Origin: Actinomycetota bacterium
Lineage (GTDB): Bacteria > Actinomycetota > Acidimicrobiia > Spongiisociales > ZC4RG35
DNA length: 22,962 bases
Assembly: GCA_022615295.1 (NCBI GenBank)
Contig: JAKEHF010000003.1
Location: forward strand, 1 to 22,962
Direction: 5' to 3'
The position numbers and the translations under genes are program-made. Shown here one piece after another: positions 6,701 through 14,537 of the stretch. The stretch's first letter is position 1. Every line of letters begins with the position of its first letter. The notes under the pieces are model-generated. The model was not told the DNA's origin and ran no database searches. It saw nothing but the letters and a program-made list of their open reading frames with translations.

Positions 6701-7477
6701 TCAGTCGATGAGGGCCACCGTCGCCTGACCCTCGGGACACTCGTCGAGGATCGGGCAGTGCCGGCACCAAGGCCCGGCCCGGCGTACCAGCCGGTCGCCA
6801 CTCTCCCAGGCGGTGCGCAACTCGTTGACCATGGCGGCAACCTCGGCGGCCACCAGACCCACCTGGTCGGCGGTCGGCTCGGTGCGGTGGACGTCCCCGC
6901 TTGTCACCGACACCGCCTCCACGCAGACCGGGAGCTCCTCGCGGTTGAGCGTCCAGAGCAGGGCATAGAAGGCGAGCTGGTCATCGGAGTCGCCCAGCTC
7001 CCCGGTCTTCCAGTCGACGAGTCGATGACCACCGAGGTCGGCCTGGTAGACGGCGTCGATCTTCCCCACCAGCTCGACTCCCACTGATGGCTCGTGGTTG
7101 ACTTCGACCTCGGCGCCCTCGAAGCCCACGGTGGGGAGCTTGACGAACCGGTGATAGAGCGCCCTCGCCTCTTCGATGATCGGGGCGAGCTGCGATAGTC
7201 GTGGGGCGATCTGTGACATCCGCGTGTTGAGCCCCGAGGACCCGATCTCCTCACGGCAGGCCTGGACGAAGCCGTCGTCGGTAATGGGGCCGTCACGGAG
7301 GTGGCGGCTGAACACCAGGTGGGCCAGACTCCCCACGAAGGCAGGCCTGGTGTCCGGTCCGTATATCCCCCTGAGCCGGGCGTTCGCTTGGTCCGGGCAC
7401 TTCTTCCACGTCACATACGTCGAAGCGGATATGCGGACGGGATCCCCGGGCGTCACATGAGGGAACACCACGTTCAT
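6701..7477 (-). CDS. RecB-type PD-(D/E)XK nuclease domain protein with four-Cys iron-sulfur signature
   Basis: This 258-aa protein has the layout of the RecB/AddB/Cas4 nuclease domain (PDDEXK_1). It has ISASTYVTWKKCP near the N-terminus (Cys27), His53 in GSLAHLVF, GKIDAVYQ (Asp141), RLVDWKTGE (Asp155 and Lys157, the D-x-K core) and the QLAFYALL motif (Gln167, Tyr171). C-terminal Cys238, Cys241 and Cys247 with Cys27 would form the 4Fe-4S cluster typical of this group. It should cut or resect DNA using Mg2+/Mn2+. No helicase or cas gene is adjacent, so it is a stand-alone protein; its role in repair or another process is not shown by context. ATG 7477 is preceded by a TANNNT box. Confidence 0.85.
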   Translation of the reverse strand: MNVVFPHVTPGDPVRISASTYVTWKKCPDQANARLRGIYGPDTRPAFVGSLAHLVFSRHLRDGPITDDGFVQACREEIGSSGLNTRMSQIAPRLSQLAPIIEEARALYHRFVKLPTVGFEGAEVEVNHEPSVGVELVGKIDAVYQADLGGHRLVDWKTGELGDSDDQLAFYALLWTLNREELPVCVEAVSVTSGDVHRTEPTADQVGLVAAEVAAMVNELRTAWESGDRLVRRAGPWCRHCPILDECPEGQATVALID

Positions 7478-7485
7478 CCGCGGCG

Positions 7486-7491
7486 AGGGTA
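7486..7491 (-). promoter_or_regulatory. Candidate leaderless -10 box for the PD-(D/E)XK nuclease
   Basis: TACCCT on the minus strand lies eight bases before the ATG at 7477. Confidence 0.4.
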
Positions 7492-7535
7492 TAGACCGTT
7501 TTCGACCGAGGTTCGGAAAAGAACCAAGCCCCGTT

Positions 7536-7541
7536 TACCAT
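7536..7541 (+). promoter_or_regulatory. Possible -10 box for the VanW-family gene
   Basis: TACCAT lies 40 bases before the ATG at 7582, which would leave a leader of about 34 bases. This makes it one of the few genes here without a candidate leaderless box. The 104-base divergent gap also holds a short GGTTC/GAACC inverted repeat (7510-7525). Confidence 0.25.
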
Positions 7542-7581
7542 CGGCCCGCCGGCGACCAGGTCGACCCGGACGACCGCCCAA

Positions 7582-9495
7582 ATGAAGACCCACCCCCTTT
7601 TCCGCGTGCACCCGCTGCTGGCCGCCGTGATCGTCTCCGGCGCGGTCTTCGCCATCCTCTTCGGGCTCTACGGCCTGAACCGATGGATCTCGACGGAACG
7701 GGTCATCGGGCGAGTCGTCGTCGGGGACGTCTCCATAGGCGGGAGGACCGAGGATGAGGCGAGGGTCGCCCTGGTCGCCCTGGAGGAGGAGTTGGTGACC
7801 CGTCCCGCCCAGTTCGTCATCGAGGGACAGTTGGTGACGCTGATGCCGCCGGAGGCGGGCCTCGACGTCGACGACGAGGGATTGCTCGAGGACGTGATGG
7901 CCTTGGGTCGTGAGGGGAACATGGTCTACCAGTTCGTGTGGTGGCTCAGTCATATCTTCAAGACGGTGCGTCTCCCCGTGCTCGGAGACACCGACCCCGA
8001 GGCGATGGAAGCCGTGCTCGACCATTGGGACTCCGAGGTGATCAGCGAGCCGGTCAATCCCGGAGCGGTGGTGCTCCAGGACGGGGCACCGGCCCCGATC
8101 TATCCCGAGACCGGTATCGGGCTCGACAGGACGGAAGCGGTCGAGATCATCGAGGCCAGCCTGCTCTCCGTGGACCCGAATCCGCTGCCGCTCCCCTCAG
8201 CGGTCATCGTTCCCCAGCTCACCGACGCCGACATCGATGCCGCCGTGGCCGAGGCGGTCCAGCTCCTCTCCGAGCCGATCAGCCTCCTCTACGACGGGCG
8301 GGCCGTGACCTTCGATCCCGGGCAACTCGTGGCCGCCTATGTCGCCACCACGATCACCGAGAGCTCACCGCAAATCGTCCACTCCTTCAACCCGGAGGTG
8401 ATCGACACCTATCTGGACCCAGTTCGGGCCGAGTACGAGGCAGAGCCGGTCGATGCCCGCTTCGAGATCAATGGTGATCTGATCCTCATCATCCCCGGGT
8501 CGAAAGGGACCCGCATCGACGAGAGCGAGGCGGCGATGAAGCTGCTTCAGGCCGGCTTCACCAGTGGTCGGGTGGGGGCCCTGCCCCTCGTCGAAGACGC
8601 CGACCCCGATGTCACCACCGAGGAGCTCGAAGCCCTGGGTATCGAGCAACTCGTGAGCAGCTTCACCACCTTTCACGCCTGTTGCGAGAACCGCGTCGTC
8701 AACATCCAGCTCATGGCCGATGCCGTCGATATGGCCATAGTCCTCCCCGGACGGCAGTTCAGCCTCAACGGGTTCGTGGGGCAACGCACCCCGGAGAAGG
8801 GCTACCTCCCCGCGCCCACCATCATCGCCGGGGAGCTCGAGGACACGATCGGCGGCGGTGTCAGCCAGTTCGCCACCACCATGTACAACGCCGTCTACTG
8901 GGGCGGGTACCAGGACGTCGAGCACAAGCCCCACTCCTACTCGTTCAACCGCTATCCGGAGGGGATCGAGGCGACGATCAACTGGAGGGTCCCCGACCTG
9001 GTGTTCCGTAACGACACCGACAAGGCGATCCTCATCGACACCCAGTACACCGACAACTCGATCACGATTCGCATCTTCGGGGACAACGACGCCCGCACGG
9101 TGATGGGTGAGCACCGCGGCGGCCAGACGACCATCGACGTGATCTCCGGGGGCGGTCCCGACGCAGTCTGGGTCGAGTCGAGCGTGTCGGACCGCTTCGC
9201 CATCACCGGGCCTCCGCCACCCCAGTACCGGGGCGTCCCCGGGTTCGGGCTTGAGCAGGTCCACGTGGTCCAGGAGGAGCGTACGGGATGGAGCGTCACA
9301 GTCACCAGGCGCCTTCTCCTGGGCGGGAACGACCTCATCTCGGAACAGACCTGGACGGTGGTCTACCTTCCCCAGCCCACCATCTACGAGGTTCACCCGT
9401 GCAAGGTCCCGGGTCGGGAGGCCACCTGCCCCACCACGACGACGATCCCGCCCTCTACCACCACGAGCGGTGGAACGGGAACCTCCGGCGGCTGA
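7582..9495 (+). CDS. VanW family protein with peptidoglycan-binding-type repeats
   Basis: The 637-aa product has one N-terminal membrane segment (about 11-31), so most of it lies outside the membrane. Residues about 40-335 carry two or more repeats of the PG_binding_4 type; the first begins VIGRVVVGDVSIGGRTEDEAR. Residues about 355-500 are a VanW domain with SSFTTFHACCENRVVNIQL, LPGRQFSLNGFVGQRTPEKGY, TIGGGVSQFATTMYNAVYWGG and HSYSFNRYPEGIEATINW. The tail ends in a Thr/Ser/Gly-rich stretch (PTTTTIPPSTTTSGG). VanW proteins occur in some vancomycin-resistance clusters but are widespread cell-envelope proteins of uncertain biochemistry, so resistance should not be inferred. Its stop is four bases from the stop of the convergent Nfu-N-like gene. 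Confidence 0.9.
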   Translation: MKTHPLFRVHPLLAAVIVSGAVFAILFGLYGLNRWISTERVIGRVVVGDVSIGGRTEDEARVALVALEEELVTRPAQFVIEGQLVTLMPPEAGLDVDDEGLLEDVMALGREGNMVYQFVWWLSHIFKTVRLPVLGDTDPEAMEAVLDHWDSEVISEPVNPGAVVLQDGAPAPIYPETGIGLDRTEAVEIIEASLLSVDPNPLPLPSAVIVPQLTDADIDAAVAEAVQLLSEPISLLYDGRAVTFDPGQLVAAYVATTITESSPQIVHSFNPEVIDTYLDPVRAEYEAEPVDARFEINGDLILIIPGSKGTRIDESEAAMKLLQAGFTSGRVGALPLVEDADPDVTTEELEALGIEQLVSSFTTFHACCENRVVNIQLMADAVDMAIVLPGRQFSLNGFVGQRTPEKGYLPAPTIIAGELEDTIGGGVSQFATTMYNAVYWGGYQDVEHKPHSYSFNRYPEGIEATINWRVPDLVFRNDTDKAILIDTQYTDNSITIRIFGDNDARTVMGEHRGGQTTIDVISGGGPDAVWVESSVSDRFAITGPPPPQYRGVPGFGLEQVHVVQEERTGWSVTVTRRLLLGGNDLISEQTWTVVYLPQPTIYEVHPCKVPGREATCPTTTTIPPSTTTSGGTGTSGG

Positions 9496-9499
9496 GCCC

Positions 9500-9796
9500 T
9501 CACTCCTCCTCGTCGTAGAAGCGGAGGAAGGTGGCGGTCACCTCGGCGACCCTCTCCGCCGTGTCCTCGTCCCAGCCGCCGGGACGACGCACCGTTACCA
9601 GGTTCTGCTGGACGAAGACGTGGTCCACCCCTAGCCCGAGCGAGAACAGCCGGTCGGCCAGCATCGCCGGGATGCCGTCGGAGCCACTCTCGGGGGTGTT
9701 GACCTCGCCGTCCTGGCCGGTGAAGCTGCGGTCGGTGTCGATGACGATGACGTCGCCGACCGTCAACACATCCCTGATCACGATGTCTTGACCCAT
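9500..9796 (-). CDS. Small protein resembling the Nfu/NifU N-terminal scaffold domain
   Basis: This acidic 98-aa protein has no assured name. Its C-terminal half, GIPAMLADRLFSLGLGVDHVFVQQNLVTVRRPGGW... with following acidic helix, fits the Nfu_N pattern (small residue, LA..LF...GV..VF....VTV.....W). In known Nfu proteins this domain sits beside a CxxC domain that carries an iron-sulfur cluster; here the CxxC part is absent and the protein has no cysteine. It is the last gene of the gat-pyk run, 14 bases after pyk. TACGAT lies six bases before its ATG. The assignment rests on pattern resemblance only and could be wrong. Confidence 0.55.
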   Translation of the reverse strand: MGQDIVIRDVLTVGDVIVIDTDRSFTGQDGEVNTPESGSDGIPAMLADRLFSLGLGVDHVFVQQNLVTVRRPGGWDEDTAERVAEVTATFLRFYDEEE

Positions 9797-9802
9797 GCCC
9801 GG

Positions 9803-9808
9803 ATCGTA
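9803..9808 (-). promoter_or_regulatory. Candidate leaderless -10 box inside the operon, before the Nfu-N-like gene
   Basis: TACGAT on the minus strand lies six bases before the ATG at 9796, in the 14-base gap after the pyk stop codon. Confidence 0.42.
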
Positions 9809-9810
9809 AC

Positions 9811-11244
9811 TCAGCCGCCGAGACGGCCCGATGGCTCACCGATTCGATGCACCTTGACCAGGTTCGTCGAGGCCCGGATGTTGGGCGGGACACCGGCCAC
9901 CATGACCACGGTCTCCCCCTTCTCCGCGAGATTGTCCCTCTCCAACAGCGAGGAGGCGAGACTCATCTCCTCGTCCGTCGATTGACGGCGCTCGAACTCG
10001 TGGGGAATCACCCCCCAGAGGAGCGCCATCCTCCGCTGCGTCTCCGGGGTCGGGCTGAAGGCCACGACGGTCTGCTCAGGCCGGTACTTGGAGATCAGCC
10101 TCGCCGTGTTCCCGCTCTCGGTGAAGGCGACGATGGCCCTTGCCCCGACATTGAGAGCGATTTGAGTGGCCGCCTGAGCCACAGCCGAGGCGATCTGGTT
10201 CTCATCGCCCACGAACTCCACCGGGTGCTCCCCGCGGCGGGACAGAGTCCCTTCCTCGACGGTGTGGCAGATCCGGGCCATGGCCCGGACCGTGTCAGCC
10301 GGGTAGTCGCCGATGGCCGTCTCCCCCGAGAGCATCACGGCGTCGGTGCCGGCGAGGACGGCGTTGGCCACGTCGGTCACCTCCGCCCTGGTGGGTCGGG
10401 GGTTGTGGGTCATCGACTCGAGCATCTCAGTGGCGGTGACCGACACCCGACCCGCCTTGTTGGACCTCGACAGGATGTCGTCCTGGATCAGGGGGACCTG
10501 CTCCAGCGGCACCTGGACGCCGAGGTCGCCACGGGCGACCATGACACCGTACGAGGCTTCGATGATCTCATCGAGGTTCTCCAACGCCCGGGCCAGCTCG
10601 ATCTTGGAGATGACCGGTGCCCCTCCCGCCAGCTTGACCACCGCCTCGACGTCGTCCCTGGTCCTGACGAAGGAGGCGGCGACATAGTCGACTCCCAGCT
10701 CCCGGCCCAGCCCCAGGTCCTCCTCGTCCTTTGGGGTGACATTCCCCAGGCTGAGGATGCTGTCGGGGAGCGAGACCCCCTTGTTGTCCCCCAGTGTCCC
10801 CGGCACCACACATCGGGCCCGGAGGGACGAGTCGCCCACATCTTCTACCTCCAGGGTGATCAACCCGTCGGCAAGGATCACACGATGACCGGGATGCACG
10901 TCCTCGAGCAGCTCGGGATAGCCAATCGGGATCGTGGAGGGCCCACCCTCCCATGTGTCGGGGACGAGGTCGACGACATCGCCCTTTGCCAGTTTGACCT
11001 CACCGTCGGGGAAGACGCCCACCCGGAGCTTGGGCCCCTGGATATCCTGCATGAGGGCCACCTGACGACCGGCGGTCTCGGAGGCGATACGCACCCACTC
11101 GAACATCTGCCTGTGCGTCTCGTGGGTGCCGTGGGAGAAGTTGAGCCGGGCCACGTCGATACCGGCGTCGACAAGGGATCGGACCCCTTCCTGGCTGCCG
11201 ACCGCGGGTCCCAGTGTCGCGATGATCTTGGTGTGACGATGCAT
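9811..11244 (-). CDS. pyk: Pyruvate kinase
   Basis: This 477-aa protein converts phosphoenolpyruvate and ADP to pyruvate and ATP in the cytosol. Motifs in order are TKIIATLGPA (5-14), LNFSHG (34-39), MQDIQGPKLR (65-74), VISKIE (211-216, catalytic Lys214 and metal-binding Glu216), MVARGDLGV (235-243, Asp240), TATEMLESMTHNPRPTRAEVTDVANAVLAGTDAVMLSGETAIG, and the C-terminal regulatory domain to residue 477. The length is usual for bacterial PykA/PykF. It follows gatB after 12 bases and precedes the Nfu-N-like gene, so it is probably cotranscribed with gatCAB while also having a possible own start signal (TAGCTT, nine bases before the ATG). Confidence 0.97.
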   Translation of the reverse strand: MHRHTKIIATLGPAVGSQEGVRSLVDAGIDVARLNFSHGTHETHRQMFEWVRIASETAGRQVALMQDIQGPKLRVGVFPDGEVKLAKGDVVDLVPDTWEGGPSTIPIGYPELLEDVHPGHRVILADGLITLEVEDVGDSSLRARCVVPGTLGDNKGVSLPDSILSLGNVTPKDEEDLGLGRELGVDYVAASFVRTRDDVEAVVKLAGGAPVISKIELARALENLDEIIEASYGVMVARGDLGVQVPLEQVPLIQDDILSRSNKAGRVSVTATEMLESMTHNPRPTRAEVTDVANAVLAGTDAVMLSGETAIGDYPADTVRAMARICHTVEEGTLSRRGEHPVEFVGDENQIASAVAQAATQIALNVGARAIVAFTESGNTARLISKYRPEQTVVAFSPTPETQRRMALLWGVIPHEFERRQSTDEEMSLASSLLERDNLAEKGETVVMVAGVPPNIRASTNLVKVHRIGEPSGRLGG

Positions 11245-11253
11245 CGAGGCCGA

Positions 11254-11259
11254 AAGCTA
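11254..11259 (-). promoter_or_regulatory. Candidate intra-operon -10 box before pyk
   Basis: TAGCTT on the minus strand overlaps the TAG stop of gatB and ends nine bases before the pyk ATG at 11244. Confidence 0.33.
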
Positions 11260-12735
11260 ACCCGTGGCCGGCGTTCCCCCTGGCTGGCTCGCCAGCTTTT
11301 CTCGTAACAACTCGTTGACCACTCGGGGATCCGCCTTGCCCTGGGTCTGTCTCATCACCTGGCCAACCAGGAACCCGACCACCTTCTCCTCGCCGCGGTC
11401 TCTGTAACCGGCCACGGCGTCCGGATTGGCCGTGAGGACGGCGTCGACGACCTCGCCGATGCGGGTTGCATCGGAGACCTGGATGAGGTCACGGGAGGAG
11501 GCCACCTCACGGGGGCCACCCTCGCCGGTGAGCACTCCCTCGAGGACCTCTTTGGCGGCGGTCGCCGACACCAGGCCCTCCTCGACGATGGTGACCAGCT
11601 CGAACAGCTCGGCGCCTCCGAGATGCAGCTCCTCAGACTCGAGGCCGGCACGGCGGAGATGGGACACCACCTCGCCGGACAGCCAGTTGAAGGCGGCGGT
11701 GGGGTCGGCCCCCAGGCCGGTGGCCTCGTCGAACACCTGACGGATCCTCGGCGGGCTCTCCGCAAGGGTGGCCGCCTGACGGCCGTCGAGCCCAACCTCC
11801 TGATACCGGCTCCTCCGCTGGGCGGGGAGCTCGGGGAGGGTTGCCGCCACCGAGGAGATCCAGGCGTCGTCGAAGGTCATGGGGACCAGGTCGGGCTCGG
11901 TGAAGTATCGGTAGTCCGAGGAGCCCTCCTTGGTGCGCATGGGGTGGGTGACACCGGCCTCCTCGTCCCAGTGCCTCGTCTCCTGGACCAGCTCCCCACC
12001 GGATTCGGCCACCCCGATCTGCCGGCTCACCTCGTGGTCGACGGCTCGCTCCAGGGAGCGGAAGGAGTTCATGTTCTTGATCTCGACCTTGGTGCCGAGA
12101 CCGGTGCTGCCCGCGGGTCGGATCGAGACGTTGGCGTCGAAACGAAGCGAGCCTTCCTCGAGACGGGCGTCGGAGACACCGAGCTCGAGGACGAGCCCCC
12201 TCAGCTCCTGGGCGAAGACCCGGGCATCGGAGGCGCTGTGGATGTCCGGTCTGGAGACGATCTCCACCAGGGGGACCCCGGAGCGGTTGAAGTCGAGCAA
12301 CGTCGCCGAGGCGGCGTGAATCCTCCCCCCCAGACCGACATGGGTCGACTTGCCGGTGTCCTCCTCCATGTGGGCCCTCTCGATGCCGATCCTTCGTGTC
12401 TCGCCGTCGACGGTGATGTCGAGATGGCCACCACGGCAAACCGGCACGTCGTACTGGGAGATCTGATAGTTCTTTGGGAGGTCGGCGTAGAAGTAGTTCT
12501 TCCTGTGGAAGACCGACCGGGACGAGACCTCGCTCCCCAAGGCCAGACCTATCGACATGAGATGCTCGATCGCCCTGCGATTGGGCACGGGCAGCGCCCC
12601 GGGGAGCCCCAGACACACGGGGCACACGTTGGTGTTGGGCGGTGAGGTGAAGTCGACGGCACACCCACAGAACATCTTCGACCTCGTCGACAGCTCGACG
12701 TGGACCTCTACCCCGATGACAGGCTCCCAGGTCAC
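11257..12735 (-). CDS. gatB: Aspartyl/glutamyl-tRNA(Asn/Gln) amidotransferase subunit B
   Basis: This 492-aa subunit activates mischarged Glu-tRNA(Gln) or Asp-tRNA(Asn) and receives ammonia from GatA. It opens with the family signature EPVIGVEVHVEL, then the zinc-binding cysteines in MFCGCAVDF and NVCPVCLGLPGALPVPN, followed by RKNYFYADLPKNYQISQYD and ERAHMEEDTGKS. A C-terminal helical YqeY-like tail ends GQVMRQTQGKADPRVVNELL. The start is GTG at 12733-12735; it overlaps the gatA stop as GTGA, indicating translational coupling. Length and order are standard for GatCAB. Confidence 0.97.
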   Translation of the reverse strand: MTWEPVIGVEVHVELSTRSKMFCGCAVDFTSPPNTNVCPVCLGLPGALPVPNRRAIEHLMSIGLALGSEVSSRSVFHRKNYFYADLPKNYQISQYDVPVCRGGHLDITVDGETRRIGIERAHMEEDTGKSTHVGLGGRIHAASATLLDFNRSGVPLVEIVSRPDIHSASDARVFAQELRGLVLELGVSDARLEEGSLRFDANVSIRPAGSTGLGTKVEIKNMNSFRSLERAVDHEVSRQIGVAESGGELVQETRHWDEEAGVTHPMRTKEGSSDYRYFTEPDLVPMTFDDAWISSVAATLPELPAQRRSRYQEVGLDGRQAATLAESPPRIRQVFDEATGLGADPTAAFNWLSGEVVSHLRRAGLESEELHLGGAELFELVTIVEEGLVSATAAKEVLEGVLTGEGGPREVASSRDLIQVSDATRIGEVVDAVLTANPDAVAGYRDRGEEKVVGFLVGQVMRQTQGKADPRVVNELLREKLASQPGGTPATG

Positions 12736-14201
12736 GACGCCACCAGGTCGATCACGGGTCGCGCCGTGAAGCCGGCGAGACGCTCCACCTCGGCCGCCAC
12801 CCGGAACAGGGTGGTCTCTCCTAGCGCCGGAGCCATCACCTGGAAGCCTATGGGGAGACCCCGGCCGTCGAGGGCGATGGGGACCGAGACCGCCGGGTCA
12901 CCTGCCAGGTTGGAGGGGATCGTGCAGATGTCGGAGAGATACATGGCCAGGGGATCGGCGACGCGGGCGCCCGCCTCGAACGCCACCGTGGGGCTCGTCG
13001 GGGAGACGAGGACGTCTACATCGGTGTAGACCCGCGCCAGATCGGCCCTGATCGCAGCCCGCACCTTCTGTGCCTGCCCGTAGAAGGCCTCGTAGTAGCC
13101 GGCGGAGAGCCCATAGGTGCCGAGGAGGATGCGTCTCGTCACCTCGGGGCCAAAACCCTCGGCCCTGGTCGCCGACATGAGGGCCTCGGTCGTCGGACCG
13201 GGGATCCTCAGCCCGAAGCGGATCCCGTCGAACCTCGCCAGGTTCGCCGAGGCCTCCGCCGGTGCGATGAGGTAGTAGGCGGAGAGGGCGATCTCGAAGG
13301 AGGGGAGGGAGACCTCGACCACCTCGGCGCCCTCACCGGCGAGACGGTCCACCATGTTCGCCGTCGCCGTCTCCACCTCCGGCTCGTATCCCTCGCCGGA
13401 CAGCTCCCGTACCACACCGACGCGGATCCCGTCGACGCCCCGACCCATCTCGGCGCGGGGATCGGGGTATGCCCCGTCATAAGAGGTGGCGTCGAGAGGG
13501 TCGTGACCCCAAACGGCCTCGAGCAGAACCGCCGCGTCCTCTACCGTCCTGGTGAGGGGTCCTATCTGGTCGAGGGACGAGGCGAAGGCGATGAGCCCAT
13601 AACGGCTGACGGTCCCGTAGGTCGGCTTGAGCCCTACAAGCCCGGTGAGGGCGGCGGGCTGGCGGATCGAGCCCCCGGTGTCGGAGCCGAGTGCGCCCAG
13701 TGCGGACCCGATCGCCACCGCTGCGGCCGACCCGCCGGACGAGCCGCCGGGCACCCTGGATACGTCCCAGGGGTTGAAGGTGGGCCCGTAGGCCGAGTTC
13801 TCGGTGGAGGACCCCATGGCGAACTCGTCGAGGTTGGTCTTTCCCACGATCACCGCCCCTGCCTGGCGGAGACGAGTGACCACCGTTGCGTCGTATGGTG
13901 GCAGATAGCCCCCGAGGATCTGGGAGGCGGCGGTGGTCTCCACACCGCGGGTGCACATGTTGTCCTTGAGGGCCACCGGGACCCCGTGGAGGGGTCCCCG
14001 GTCGCGACCGTTGGCGAGCTCCTCGTCAGCGAACGCCGCCGATGCGAAGGCTCCCTCCCGATCGATGGTGAGATAGGCGTGGACGATCGCCTCCGTCAGC
14101 TGGGCGACGTCCAGGACCGACTCGAGGAGGGCGACGGCGGTGGTCTTCCCCTCGCGGAGACGTCGTCCCGCCTCGACGATGGTCGGTCCGTCGGGTGTCA
14201 T
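12732..14201 (-). CDS. gatA: Aspartyl/glutamyl-tRNA(Asn/Gln) amidotransferase subunit A
   Basis: This 489-aa amidase-signature enzyme hydrolyses glutamine to give ammonia for the GatB active site. The Ser-cisSer-Lys triad is visible: Lys79 in GVPVALKDNM, Ser154 in PGGSSGGSAAAVA and Ser178 in GSDTGGSIRQPAA. These numbers match the spacing known for Staphylococcus aureus GatA. The ATG at 14201 overlaps the gatC stop as ATGA, and its own stop overlaps the gatB GTG, so the three subunits are translated as a coupled unit. No Shine-Dalgarno sequence precedes the start. Confidence 0.97.
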   Translation of the reverse strand: MTPDGPTIVEAGRRLREGKTTAVALLESVLDVAQLTEAIVHAYLTIDREGAFASAAFADEELANGRDRGPLHGVPVALKDNMCTRGVETTAASQILGGYLPPYDATVVTRLRQAGAVIVGKTNLDEFAMGSSTENSAYGPTFNPWDVSRVPGGSSGGSAAAVAIGSALGALGSDTGGSIRQPAALTGLVGLKPTYGTVSRYGLIAFASSLDQIGPLTRTVEDAAVLLEAVWGHDPLDATSYDGAYPDPRAEMGRGVDGIRVGVVRELSGEGYEPEVETATANMVDRLAGEGAEVVEVSLPSFEIALSAYYLIAPAEASANLARFDGIRFGLRIPGPTTEALMSATRAEGFGPEVTRRILLGTYGLSAGYYEAFYGQAQKVRAAIRADLARVYTDVDVLVSPTSPTVAFEAGARVADPLAMYLSDICTIPSNLAGDPAVSVPIALDGRGLPIGFQVMAPALGETTLFRVAAEVERLAGFTARPVIDLVAS

Positions 14202-14485
14202 GTCTCGAGGGCGGGTGGGGCGACGAAGTAGCCGTCCCGCGCCTCGGGGGCCGCGGCGAGCACCTCATCCCGGGAGAGCGAGGCGGTGACCACGTCGTCG
14301 CGGAAGACGTTTTCCAACCCGAGGGTGTGCGTAGCCTCCACATGCGGGTCGCCTTCGAGGTCCTGCACCCTGGCGGCGTGCTCGAGGATGACGCCGAGTT
14401 GAGCGCGATATGTCTCCAGCTCGTCATCGGAGAGCTCGAGACGGGCGAGACGGGCAACGTAGGCGATGTCGACGTCGACGGGCAT
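14198..14485 (-). CDS. gatC: Aspartyl/glutamyl-tRNA(Asn/Gln) amidotransferase subunit C
   Basis: The 95-aa small subunit wraps GatA and GatB and stabilises the complex. Family features are the N-terminal IAYVARLARLELSDDELETY, the ILEHAARVQDLEGDPHVEATHT segment and the C-terminal FVAPPALET close to the typical FxVPPVLE ending. The reading frame is open upstream into dapE, but the conserved protein begins at MPVDVDIAYVARLARL, giving ATG 14485. TACACT lies nine bases before it. It heads gatC-gatA-gatB-pyk, 52 bases after dapE. Confidence 0.93.
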   Translation of the reverse strand: MPVDVDIAYVARLARLELSDDELETYRAQLGVILEHAARVQDLEGDPHVEATHTLGLENVFRDDVVTASLSRDEVLAAAPEARDGYFVAPPALET

Positions 14486-14494
14486 CGGGGCCCG

Positions 14495-14500
14495 AGTGTA
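14495..14500 (-). promoter_or_regulatory. Candidate -10 box for the gatCAB-pyk run
   Basis: TACACT on the minus strand lies nine bases before the gatC ATG at 14485, in the 52-base gap after dapE. Confidence 0.38.
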
Positions 14501-14537
14501 TTGGGGTCGGTGGCGAGCGAGGACGGGGATTGAGCAG

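Noticed and set aside
6701..7477. Cas4 and a CRISPR system
   Set aside because: The nuclease resembles the wider RecB/Cas4 superfamily, but no cas1/cas2, effector genes or repeat-spacer array are visible.
7582..9495. Vancomycin resistance cassette
   Set aside because: A VanW domain alone, without vanHAX-type ligase or dehydrogenase genes, does not indicate resistance.
9847..11307. Plus-strand frame of 486 codons opposite pyk
   Set aside because: It lies wholly antisense to pyruvate kinase and into gatB; low-complexity His/Gly/Asp-rich translation typical of high-G+C shadow frames.
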